A stretch of DNA of 20,607 nt from WLMZ01 sp037139095 (GTDB lineage Bacteria > Actinomycetota > Acidimicrobiia > Acidimicrobiales > Ilumatobacteraceae), in assembly GCA_037139095.1 (NCBI GenBank), contig JBAXHD010000044.1, positions 1 through 20,607 of the forward strand, in the 5' to 3' direction. Both the position numbers and the translations under genes were made by a program. The notes under the pieces are model-generated. The model made no database searches and was not told the DNA's origin. It saw only the letters and a program-made list of their open reading frames with translations. This document shows, piece after piece, positions 13,762-20,510 of this stretch (positions within the stretch are counted from its first letter, which is position 1; each line of letters starts with the position of its first letter).

Positions 13762-14780
13762 GACAAACTCCTCACTGCAGCGAGAGCCCGCTCTGCGAGC
13801 CCCTCGGTTCCGGCTTTCATAGGCGCTAGATCGAGACCCTGATCACCCATCGCTCCGTGCATGTACCGCGCGTACACACCTTCGCTGATGATCGCAAGAC
13901 GCCAGCACGAGAACGCAACGTAATAGCCGATGTCGCTCACATCGCGACCGGTGAGCTTTCCGTACAACTCGACAACCTCGGCATAGGTTAAAAACCCGCC
14001 AGCCGGTGTGGGGTCGTTGGCCCGAAGTGACGACGCTTCGTCGCCGTCGCTCCAGTAGACACCCAGGTAACCAAGGTCAGCGAGCGGATCGCCAAGGGTG
14101 CACAGCTCCCAGTCGAGCACTGCAGCAACCTTTCCGCGAGAGGTGTCAACTAAGCAGTTGCCAAAACGAAAGTCGCCGTGCGCGATCGACACGCCGTGTT
14201 GCACGGGTACCCGCTCATGGAGACGGCGAGCAACTTCGTCTACTGCGGGCAGTTCGCGGGTCTTGCTGTTTTCCCACTGAGTCGACCAGCGCTTGAGCTG
14301 CCGCTCGATGTAACCGTCGCGGCGAGCGAGGTCGCCCAATCCAATCGCGTCGATGTCTACGGCATGCAAATCGGCAAGCACGTTCACGAGATGCTCGCTG
14401 GCCGGCACACGCAACTCACGAGGCAACGCCGCGGCACGCTCGGCGCTGTCGAGTACAACACCTTCGACATGACCCATCACGTAAAACGGTGCGTCGTTGA
14501 CCTCGAGGTCGGTGCACAAACCGAGCGCTGGCGGTACAGGAACCGATGTCTTACCAACAGCAGCAATGATGCGGTATTCGCGTGCCATGTCGTGCGCTGT
14601 GGCCAACACATGACCAAGCGGTGGGCGACGCAGCACCAGCTTTCGCCCGGCGCCATCAGTAACAAGGAAGGTGAGATTCGAGCGACCACCCGCGATCAGC
14701 TCTACCGAGAACGGCGCAACGACATTGTCGATATTGGCGAGCAACCATTTGGTGACGTTGACGACATTGAATCCCTGCAC
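13758..14780 (-). CDS. ACAD10/APH-type phosphotransferase
   Basis: A 340-aa aminoglycoside-phosphotransferase-fold protein. It contains the nucleotide-binding GGRSNLTF (31-38), VLRRPP (49-54), the catalytic loop HGDFRFGN (201-208, D203) and the metal-binding LDWELCTLGDPLADLGY (222-238, D223). This form is typical of the ACAD10/FadE36 group in actinobacteria, generally found next to fatty-acid or steroid catabolism genes and proposed to phosphorylate hydroxyacyl-CoA intermediates, rather than of antibiotic-resistance enzymes. A GTG start at 14780 is supported by a -10-like hexamer at leaderless distance. It begins 33 bp after the stop of the peptidoglycan hydrolase gene and couples to the dienelactone-hydrolase-family gene. 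Confidence 0.86.
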   Translation of the reverse strand: MQGFNVVNVTKWLLANIDNVVAPFSVELIAGGRSNLTFLVTDGAGRKLVLRRPPLGHVLATAHDMAREYRIIAAVGKTSVPVPPALGLCTDLEVNDAPFYVMGHVEGVVLDSAERAAALPRELRVPASEHLVNVLADLHAVDIDAIGLGDLARRDGYIERQLKRWSTQWENSKTRELPAVDEVARRLHERVPVQHGVSIAHGDFRFGNCLVDTSRGKVAAVLDWELCTLGDPLADLGYLGVYWSDGDEASSLRANDPTPAGGFLTYAEVVELYGKLTGRDVSDIGYYVAFSCWRLAIISEGVYARYMHGAMGDQGLDLAPMKAGTEGLAERALAAVRSLS

Positions 14781-14786
14781 GCTGCG

Positions 14787-14792
14787 ACCGTA
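14787..14792 (-). promoter_or_regulatory. Leaderless -10 element of the phosphotransferase gene
   Basis: On the minus strand TACGGT ends 6 nt before the GTG at 14780, matching the TANNNT-6-nt-start pattern seen elsewhere in the window. Confidence 0.4.
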
Positions 14793-14813
14793 TCGTGCGG
14801 GCGACAGCCACCA

Positions 14814-15950
14814 CTAGCCCGGTCGGCCGACACCAACCACTTTGTCCCAGTTCACTTGGGCGTAGCTCACCGTGCTTCCGCTTTGCGGACTATGAATCAT
14901 CATTCCGCCACCGAGATAGATACCGACGTGGCTGATCGGCGAGTAATAGAAAATCAGATCCCCGGGCTGCGCCTCGCTGGCCGGCACGTGTGGCAGCGAC
15001 GAGTACTGGTTTCGAGATTGATGCGGTAACGAAACTCCGGCTGTGGCCCACGCATACGCGGTGAGGCCCGAACAATCGAATGCAACGCCTGGAACGGATG
15101 AAGCAAACCGATACGGCACCCCAAGCTGACTCTGCGCAGCTCTGATGGCTTCTCCGGCCTGTCCGGAAACCGCAACGTACGGACCGCCACCACCACCGCC
15201 ACCGCCCAGCGATGCGGCCCCGCCAAATGCACCGCTGCCACGCTTGCCCGAACCCTTGCGGGCGGCTGCCGCAGCTTGCTGCTGCTGAAGCTTCTGCTGG
15301 TACTGAACCTTTGCCGCGGCTGCTTGGCGCTGACGCTCTTGCTCAATCAGCGACCCGAGTTTTACCTTGGCCTTGGCGAGGCGAGATGTGGCTTCGCGGC
15401 CCGCCTTATCGGCAGCTTTGCGGTTGGCCTCGGCGTTGGCCGCGAGATCGGTGGCCTGCTTTTGTTTCTTCTCTAACGAGCGCTGCTCTTTGTCGAGCGC
15501 TCGCAGCAGCGCTTCAAAATCATCGGTGGTGGCTGCACCGGCGTTGACCGCAACTCGAGCTAGGTGGTCGCGCTGCAACCCGTCGGCAATGGCAGCCGGA
15601 TCGGTAAACAGCGGCCCCAGTGCGCCGCTGCCGCCGCCCATCACCTTTTGGACGGCCACATTCGATAGTTGGCCGCCCAGCACATTGAGTTCGGCTTGCT
15701 GTGCGGCGATCTTGCCCTGCGACACCACGATCTCAGCATCAAGTTGCGCCTTGAGGTCGAGGGCCTGCGCACCAAGTTCGGCGAACTGCCCCTCTTTTTG
15801 CTGCAGTGCATCGATCTCGGCGAGCACCCGCTTCACCTCGGCCTGCTGATTACTGATGCCATCGGCCGCTACTGGCTCAAGCGAGACGGCCCCGCCGAAC
15901 AGAGCGATGACGACTCCGAGGCAGAGTCGAATGGTCCGAGGCGCACGCAT
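14814..15950 (-). CDS. Secreted coiled-coil NlpC/P60 peptidoglycan endopeptidase
   Basis: A 378-aa exported cell-wall hydrolase. A signal peptide (MRAPRTIRLCLGVVIALFGG..., cleaved near VAADG) is followed by a long Ala/Gln/Lys-rich coiled coil (about 30-220), a Gly-rich linker, and a C-terminal NlpC/P60 domain (about 265-378). Catalytic residues are C293 (DCSGL), H341 (ISHVGIY) and H353 (IHSPQ). Such enzymes cut the D-glutamyl-diaminopimelate bond in peptide stems, and the coiled coil regulates or localises them, as in PcsB, CwlO and RipC-type proteins. A TTG at 16010 could extend it by 20 residues, but that would place the signal peptide unnaturally far in and would start upstream of the likely promoter. 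Confidence 0.88.
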   Translation of the reverse strand: MRAPRTIRLCLGVVIALFGGAVSLEPVAADGISNQQAEVKRVLAEIDALQQKEGQFAELGAQALDLKAQLDAEIVVSQGKIAAQQAELNVLGGQLSNVAVQKVMGGGSGALGPLFTDPAAIADGLQRDHLARVAVNAGAATTDDFEALLRALDKEQRSLEKKQKQATDLAANAEANRKAADKAGREATSRLAKAKVKLGSLIEQERQRQAAAAKVQYQQKLQQQQAAAAARKGSGKRGSGAFGGAASLGGGGGGGGPYVAVSGQAGEAIRAAQSQLGVPYRFASSVPGVAFDCSGLTAYAWATAGVSLPHQSRNQYSSLPHVPASEAQPGDLIFYYSPISHVGIYLGGGMMIHSPQSGSTVSYAQVNWDKVVGVGRPG

Positions 15951-15970
15951 GACACACAGGAATCTACCAA

Positions 15971-15976
15971 ATATTA
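15971..15976 (-). promoter_or_regulatory. Candidate -10 box of the NlpC/P60 gene
   Basis: Minus-strand TAATAT, a near-perfect -10 hexamer, lies 20 nt before the ATG at 15950. It gives a leader of about 13 nt without an obvious Shine-Dalgarno sequence. A second TAnnnT (TAGATT, 15961-15966) is closer to the start and is an alternative. Confidence 0.4.
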
Positions 15977-15994
15977 CGGTTATGTTGCGAAACG

Positions 15995-16008
15995 GAACCT
16001 CGAACCTC
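15995..16008. repeat. Tandem heptamer GAACCTC x2 upstream of the NlpC/P60 gene
   Basis: Two adjacent perfect copies of GAACCTC (15995-16001 and 16002-16008). On the minus strand these read GAGGTTC twice and cover the -35 zone of the TAATAT promoter. It could be a regulator binding site or chance. Confidence 0.4.
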
Positions 16009-16031
16009 AAACACAGAGGCCCAAAGCGCCA

Positions 16032-17582
16032 CTACTCCCACTCGATTGTGCCCGGTGGCTTCGAGGTGATGTCGTACACAACTCGGTTGATGCCCTTGAC
16101 CTCGTTGATGATGCGGCTGGCCATCCGCTCAAGCAAGTCGTAGGGAAGCCTCGCCCAATCGGCGGTCATTGCGTCGTCGCTGGTGACCGCGCGAATGATG
16201 ATTGGGTTCTCGTAGGTGCGCTCATCGCCCATCACGCCAACCGAGCGGATGTCAGCCAACACAGCAAATGCCTGCCAGATTTCTCGCTCGAGGCCCGCGA
16301 GGCGAATCTCTTCACGGACGATGGCGTCGGCCTCTTGCAACACCGCCACGCGCTCAGGAGTGACTTCGCCAATAATGCGGACGCCAAGGCCCGGGCCCGG
16401 AAACGGCTGGCGCCACACGATCTCGTCGGGCAATCCCAACTCGGACCCGAGGCGACGCACTTCGTCTTTGAACAAGCTGCGCAACGGTTCGACCAACTTC
16501 AAGGTCATGTCGTCGGGCAAGCCGCCAACATTGTGATGGCTCTTGATCACCGAAGCAGTGCCATCGCTCCCACCGCTCTCGATGACATCGGGGTACAGCG
16601 TTCCCTGCACCAAGAACAGCGCATCGGTGAGGCCGCCCGTATTCTCCTCGAAGATGCGCACGAACAGTTCGCCGATGGCCTTGCGCTTCAGTTCAGGATC
16701 GGCAATGCCCGCAAGACGTTCGAAGAAACGCTGACCGGCATCGACATGAATCAGTTCGATGCCCATGTTGCGTCGAAACGTTTCGACAACTTGATCGCTT
16801 TCGCCCTTGCGCATCAGGCCAGTGTCTACGTACACGCAAGTGAGCTGTGAGCCGATGGCGCGATGCACGAGGGCCGCAGCCACCGCAGAGTCGACGCCGC
16901 CCGAGAGACCACAGATCACGCGATGCTCGCCCACCTTGGCGCGCACTGCAGCGATCTGATCGTCGATGACCGAGGTCATGGTCCACGTTGGTTTGCATCC
17001 AGCGAGGTCGTGCAAGAACCGGCGCAGCACCTGCATGCCAAACGGAGAGTGCACAACCTCTGGGTGGAACTGCACGCCCCAGATGCGACGGTCTGCGCAC
17101 TCGAGCACGGCAACTGGCGCATCAGGTGTGGACGCAGTAGCAATGAAACCCACTGGCGGGGTAACCACTGCATCGAAGTGGCTCATCCACACGTCTTGTT
17201 GAACAGGCAGGTCGGCCAACAACTGCGTGGCCGTGTTCGTCACCGTGAGTTGCGCTCGCCCGTATTCGCCGCGCATGCCGCGACCAACCTCGCCGCCATC
17301 AAGCTGCTGCGCAATCAACTGAGCGCCATAACAAATTCCCAAGATTGGAATGCCGAGTTCGTAGATGGCCGGATCAAGCGATGGCGCGCCATCGACATGA
17401 ACGCTCTTGGGGCCCCCCGACAAAATGATTGCCGTGGGCTGACGACGGGCGACTTCGTCGGCTGTGATGCGATGGGGCACTATCTCGCTGTAGACGTTGA
17501 GTTCACGCACGCGACGAGCAATGAGTTGTGCGTACTGGGCACCAAAGTCAACGACAAGGACGGTTTCGATACGGTCGGTCAA
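16032..17582 (-). CDS. guaA: GMP synthase (glutamine-hydrolysing)
   Basis: A 516-aa two-module enzyme converting XMP to GMP with ATP and glutamine. The N-terminal class I amidotransferase holds the triad C84 (GICYG), H173 and E175 (QFHPE). The ATP pyrophosphatase module begins with the PP-loop SGGVDS (227-232) and includes RQPFPGPGL. The C-terminal dimerisation/XMP-binding end is KPPGTIEWE, as in nearly all GuaA proteins. It is full length. The start is a TTG at 17582, the only candidate that leaves the amidotransferase N-terminus (IETVLVVDFGAQYAQL) intact; TAGATT lies 7 nt upstream of it, suggesting near-leaderless initiation. Confidence 0.97.
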   Translation of the reverse strand: MTDRIETVLVVDFGAQYAQLIARRVRELNVYSEIVPHRITADEVARRQPTAIILSGGPKSVHVDGAPSLDPAIYELGIPILGICYGAQLIAQQLDGGEVGRGMRGEYGRAQLTVTNTATQLLADLPVQQDVWMSHFDAVVTPPVGFIATASTPDAPVAVLECADRRIWGVQFHPEVVHSPFGMQVLRRFLHDLAGCKPTWTMTSVIDDQIAAVRAKVGEHRVICGLSGGVDSAVAAALVHRAIGSQLTCVYVDTGLMRKGESDQVVETFRRNMGIELIHVDAGQRFFERLAGIADPELKRKAIGELFVRIFEENTGGLTDALFLVQGTLYPDVIESGGSDGTASVIKSHHNVGGLPDDMTLKLVEPLRSLFKDEVRRLGSELGLPDEIVWRQPFPGPGLGVRIIGEVTPERVAVLQEADAIVREEIRLAGLEREIWQAFAVLADIRSVGVMGDERTYENPIIIRAVTSDDAMTADWARLPYDLLERMASRIINEVKGINRVVYDITSKPPGTIEWE

Positions 17583-17589
17583 GCCCCCG

Positions 17590-17595
17590 AATCTA
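17590..17595 (-). promoter_or_regulatory. Candidate -10 element of guaA
   Basis: Minus-strand TAGATT ends 7 nt before the TTG start at 17582. It sits in the 57-bp region between guaA and the divergent small membrane protein gene. Confidence 0.35.
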
Positions 17596-17627
17596 GCCCC
17601 CGCTGGGCGAACACACCCAGTACGCGC

Positions 17628-17633
17628 GACGAT
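17628..17633 (+). promoter_or_regulatory. Candidate -10 element of the small membrane protein gene
   Basis: GACGAT occupies -12 to -7 of the ATG at 17640. It matches only the A2/T6 positions of the consensus, so it is a weak call made because of the fixed spacing. Confidence 0.25.
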
Positions 17634-17639
17634 GGACTC

Positions 17640-17984
17640 ATGCGTCGATGGTTTGCACTCACCCTGACAGTTCTGGCCGTGCTTGCTCCGGCACCGGCGC
17701 TAGCGGTGGGTCCGCCCAACTCGGGTGCCACCAGCGACACAATCGTCACCACTACCTCGATCAACAACGAGTTTCTCAACACCAAGCGCGACCTGTCGCA
17801 GTGCCTTGGTCACTCGGTCGATCTGCCCGACTGCGGCATCGAGCCCACCACCCCCGGAGCACGCGGCGGTTCCTTGCAGTACGTCACATTTGCGTTGATG
17901 GCGCTGGGGGTTGCATTCATTTTCTGGCGCGTTGCCCGCGGGGTCAAAGCCCGCGATGCAGCGCTCGACCCCACAAAGAACTAA
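17640..17984 (+). CDS. Small exported protein with C-terminal membrane helix, unknown function
   Basis: A 114-aa protein I do not recognise. It has a signal peptide (MRRWFALTLTVLAVLAPAPALA, residues 1-22), a short polar external segment of about 55 residues with two cysteines (C58 and C67 in the SQCLGHSVDLPDCGIE stretch) that could form a disulfide, a transmembrane helix (about 83-98, YVTFALMALGVAFIFW) and a basic C-terminal tail. This predicts a type I membrane protein with its small domain outside. It is transcribed divergently from guaA, 57 bp away, and its stop almost touches the convergent hydrolase gene. Confidence 0.7.
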   Translation: MRRWFALTLTVLAVLAPAPALAVGPPNSGATSDTIVTTTSINNEFLNTKRDLSQCLGHSVDLPDCGIEPTTPGARGGSLQYVTFALMALGVAFIFWRVARGVKARDAALDPTKN

Positions 17985-17993
17985 CGGTTAGTT
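17979..17993. other. Palindrome carrying both stop codons of convergent genes
   Basis: The 15-bp inverted repeat AACTAAC-G-GTTAGTT contains the TAA of the small membrane protein gene (17982-17984) and the TAA of the minus-strand hydrolase gene (17988-17990). Only three bases separate the two reading frames. The stem is AT-rich and may be a weak bidirectional terminator. Confidence 0.45.
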
Positions 17994-18917
17994 CGTCGCA
18001 AGGCGATCGCTGCAGAAAGCAACCGTGCCACTCACCAACGGGTGGGCCGCTTCCCACGGCACAAAGTGGCCGCAGTCGCGCAAGAGAAACGGTCCAACGT
18101 GATCGGCAAACACGGCCGCCGCCATGCGATCGAACGCCGGATAGATCACGTGATCGCTCGTGCCGTGCATGATCAGCGTGCGGGTTCGATCGTTTCTACC
18201 AATCATCGACGCTTCGCTGCGCGCGCTCGCTGAGAACGCACTCTCGTAGCCACCAAAGCTGGCCCTCAGCGACGCAGCGTTGGCAAAGGGTTCGGTGTGG
18301 AAATCGACCTCGCCGTCTCCGGCGAAGGCCCCGGGGTGAGCCCAAAAGCGACTGGTGTAAAACGTGGCGATGTATCGCCGACGCTGTTCGGGGGTCGACA
18401 GTTCTGCAGCAAGACCATCCGGATCGGTGCCTTGGCGAATGAAATAGTCGGCGGCCTCACGCGGTGCCCGGGTTCCTTCGATGCCGGACATCTCCTGCTT
18501 CAGGTACGGCAGCGGCGAGTTAAACAGCACCATTCGGTCGACCCATTCGGGATAGCGCAGCGCGAGATCTTGAATCACCGGGCCGCCGAGATCGCCGCCC
18601 AACAACACCACCGATTCATGCCCAAGGTGGTCGTGCACCAACGCGTAGAGATCACGTGCATGCGCCGCCACATCATGGAAACCATCGGCGCTCACTGCGC
18701 TCTGACCGAATCCTCGTAAATCGGGAACGATCACTTCGAAGCCAGCATCGGCAAGCGGCTGGATCACCTTCCAAAAGATTCGCATCGTCTCGGGCCAACC
18801 GTGCACGCATAACAACGGCACCCCACCGACTCCCTCACGAACAAAAACCTGGCGAAACCCTCGGGGCTCAGCGGTGTGCACGACGAAACGATGCGGGTCG
18901 ATATGTGCTGACGACAT
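17988..18917 (-). CDS. Epoxide-hydrolase-like alpha/beta hydrolase
   Basis: A 309-aa alpha/beta hydrolase. The oxyanion motif HGWPE (39-43) is that of epoxide hydrolases. The nucleophile elbow GGDLGG places Asp109 as nucleophile (not Ser), with D255 (HGTSDHV) and H284 (DCGHFVPWE) completing the triad, and a helical lid between about 135 and 225. An Asp nucleophile points to epoxide hydrolase or haloalkane dehalogenase chemistry; HGWP favours epoxide hydrolase. The elbow has Leu where most members have Trp (GxDWGG), so the substrate is uncertain. The open frame extends upstream to 18983, but the ATG at 18917 has a TANNNT hexamer at leaderless distance and gives a normal N-terminus. Confidence 0.85.
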   Translation of the reverse strand: MSSAHIDPHRFVVHTAEPRGFRQVFVREGVGGVPLLCVHGWPETMRIFWKVIQPLADAGFEVIVPDLRGFGQSAVSADGFHDVAAHARDLYALVHDHLGHESVVLLGGDLGGPVIQDLALRYPEWVDRMVLFNSPLPYLKQEMSGIEGTRAPREAADYFIRQGTDPDGLAAELSTPEQRRRYIATFYTSRFWAHPGAFAGDGEVDFHTEPFANAASLRASFGGYESAFSASARSEASMIGRNDRTRTLIMHGTSDHVIYPAFDRMAAAVFADHVGPFLLRDCGHFVPWEAAHPLVSGTVAFCSDRLATN

Positions 18918-18923
18918 GCACCA

Positions 18924-18929
18924 AGGGTA
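18924..18929 (-). promoter_or_regulatory. Leaderless -10 element of the alpha/beta hydrolase gene
   Basis: Minus-strand TACCCT ends 6 nt before the ATG at 18917, supporting that start. Confidence 0.45.
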
Positions 18930-18962
18930 CGTCAGCGCGCATCGGCTCGGCTGGGCCACGGG

Positions 18963-18968
18963 TACCGT
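18963..18968 (+). promoter_or_regulatory. Candidate -10 element of the decarboxylase gene
   Basis: TACCGT lies 8 nt before the GTG at 18977, within the 59-bp divergent gap shared with the hydrolase gene. It gives at most a 1-3 nt leader. Confidence 0.35.
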
Positions 18969-18976
18969 GTGTGCCC

Positions 18977-20386
18977 GTGACACCCGAAGAGTTTCGCCAG
19001 AATGGTTATGCGCTCATTGATTGGATTACCGACTATGTCGAAGGTATCGAAGCCTTCCCCGTAGTCAATCCAGAGCTGAAGCCGGGCGACGTACGAGCCA
19101 GTCTTCCAGCGCATCCGCCATCCGCCACTGAGCCATTCGATGCAGTGCTACGCGATCTTGATGCCGTGATTTTGCCCGGCATCACGCATTGGCAGCACCC
19201 CAGCTTTTTCGCATACTTCCCAAGCAACGCGTCCTACTCGTCGATCCTTGGCGAGCTCACCTCAGCCGGACTCGGCGTGCAAGGCATGAGCTGGATCACC
19301 AGCCCAGCTTGCACCGAAGTAGAAACCTTGATGCTCGACTGGATGCAAGAACTGCTTGGCCTTCCGCAACGCTTCCGCAGCGACTCAGCAACAGGTGGCG
19401 GTGTCATCCAGGGGTCTGCATCAGAGGCAACCCTCGCCGCAATCCTCGCAGCGCGCTGGCGCGCGACGAGCGGTCAGGTGAACCACGACGGCGACACATC
19501 AACACTTGTTGCATATGCAACTACCCAGTCGCACAGCAGCATCGAAAAGGGTCTGCGAATCGCCGGCATTGGTGTCGAGCGAATGCGCATCGTTCCCGTC
19601 GACCAGCATTACGCGATGCGCGTCGACGAGCTCACGCGCATGATGGCGGCAGACATCGGCGCCGGCCTCACACCGTTTTTCGTTTGCGCTACACATGGCA
19701 CCACCAGCTCGACCGCATTCGATCCCACGGCTGAAATCGCGGCAGTTTGCCATGCCAACAACGCATGGCTGCACGTCGATGCGGCGATGAGCGGTATCGC
19801 AGCGTTGGCCCCCGAGTATCGCTGGGTCAACAACGGACTCGAACTCGCCGATAGTTATTGCACCAACCCTCACAAATGGATGGGCGTCAACTTCGACTGC
19901 GACCTGTTCTGGACCGCAGATCGCGCTGCGCTGCTGGGCGCGCTCAGCATCTTGCCCGAGTACCTCCGTTCGCAGGCAGCCGAGTCGGGGGCCGTCATCG
20001 ACTATCGCGACTGGCAGGTTCCGCTCGGCCGTCGCTTTAGATCGCTGAAGTTGTGGTTCACCATTCGGTGCGATGGCATCGAGTCGATTCAAGCGATGAT
20101 CCGCGAGCACGTTCGCCTCACCGAGTTGCTCGCCCAATGGGTCGAGGCCGATAGCCGCTTCGAGATCGTGGCACCGCATCCGCTGAACCTGCTGTGCCTA
20201 CGTTTGCGCGAGGGCAACGAGGCCACCGACTCGTTGATCGAGAGAACCAACCTCACCGGCAAAGCGTTGTTCACGCGCACCGTGCTGAACTCACAAAGCA
20301 CCCTGCGCTTCTCGATTGGATCACGGTTGACCACCGAGCGCCATGTGCTCGAGGCCTGGCGATTACTGCAATCGCTCGCTCAGTAG
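18977..20386 (+). CDS. Group II PLP-dependent aromatic-amino-acid decarboxylase family protein
   Basis: A 469-aa full-length PLP enzyme. The N-terminus EEFRQNGYALIDWITDYVEGIEAFPV is the dimer-swapped helix region of the DOPA/tryptophan decarboxylase group. H186 (SHSSIEK) would stack on PLP, D268 (HVDAAMSG) would contact the pyridine nitrogen, and K300 (NPHKWMG) would form the Schiff base. It should decarboxylate an aromatic amino acid such as tryptophan, phenylalanine, tyrosine or DOPA to the amine; substrate choice cannot be read with confidence. The GTG start at 18977 fits family N-termini; an in-frame GTG two codons earlier (18971) is possible. It is transcribed divergently from the epoxide-hydrolase-like gene. 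Confidence 0.92.
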   Translation: MTPEEFRQNGYALIDWITDYVEGIEAFPVVNPELKPGDVRASLPAHPPSATEPFDAVLRDLDAVILPGITHWQHPSFFAYFPSNASYSSILGELTSAGLGVQGMSWITSPACTEVETLMLDWMQELLGLPQRFRSDSATGGGVIQGSASEATLAAILAARWRATSGQVNHDGDTSTLVAYATTQSHSSIEKGLRIAGIGVERMRIVPVDQHYAMRVDELTRMMAADIGAGLTPFFVCATHGTTSSTAFDPTAEIAAVCHANNAWLHVDAAMSGIAALAPEYRWVNNGLELADSYCTNPHKWMGVNFDCDLFWTADRAALLGALSILPEYLRSQAAESGAVIDYRDWQVPLGRRFRSLKLWFTIRCDGIESIQAMIREHVRLTELLAQWVEADSRFEIVAPHPLNLLCLRLREGNEATDSLIERTNLTGKALFTRTVLNSQSTLRFSIGSRLTTERHVLEAWRLLQSLAQ

Positions 20387-20421
20387 CGCGCTCCGGCTGA
20401 TCGATTTGCCGGGTTGCGCGC
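20386..20421 (+). terminator. Long GC-rich hairpin directly after the decarboxylase stop
   Basis: The stem is in two parts: outer GCGCGC (20386-20391) with GCGCGC (20416-20421), and inner CCGGC (20393-20397) with GCCGG (20408-20412), around a 10-nt loop. It starts at the last base of the stop codon. There is no U-tract. The outer strand could alternatively pair with CGCGC at 20429-20433. Confidence 0.5.
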
Positions 20422-20448
20422 GTCCATTCGCGCTGCTTAACTTCTCGC

Positions 20449-20492
20449 TTCGGCGCATGCCGAATCAGCAAGCCCACCGGATAAAACCGGTG
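20449..20492 (+). promoter_or_regulatory. Two consecutive hairpins in the 5' leader of the last gene
   Basis: The first hairpin is TTCGGC-GCAT-GCCGAA (20449-20464). The second is CACCGG-ATAAAA-CCGGTG (20475-20492), extendable by AAG/CTT across a 2-nt bulge. They lie just before the ribosome binding site of the secreted protein gene at 20511. This could be a structured regulatory leader. I could not match it to a known riboswitch class; it is too short for a c-di-AMP aptamer. Confidence 0.35.
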
Positions 20493-20500
20493 CTTACCCA

Positions 20501-20506
20501 AGGGGG
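20501..20506 (+). promoter_or_regulatory. Ribosome binding site of the partial secreted-protein gene
   Basis: AGGGGG four bases before the ATG at 20511. It is one of few clear Shine-Dalgarno sequences in the window and implies a leadered mRNA, consistent with the hairpins upstream. Confidence 0.55.
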
Positions 20507-20510
20507 CATC

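Noticed and set aside
13758..14780. Aminoglycoside resistance phosphotransferase
   Set aside because: The HGDFRFGN and LDWELCTLGDPLADLGY blocks are those of the ACAD10-like group linked to acyl-CoA metabolism, and the neighbours are catabolic genes.
15669..16850. A 393-codon open frame on the plus strand across the NlpC/P60 and guaA genes
   Set aside because: It runs antisense to two well-supported genes and through their intergenic promoter, and has no family features.
18656..18976. N-terminal extension of the decarboxylase by about 107 codons
   Set aside because: It would run antisense through the alpha/beta hydrolase start. The extension is Arg-rich without homology, while the GTG at 18977 begins exactly at the family N-terminus.
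20430..20510. c-di-AMP (ydaO-type) riboswitch
   Set aside because: Only about 80 nt are available before the ATG and the conserved 3' segments of the aptamer are absent. The faint ACCCAAGGGG similarity is not enough.
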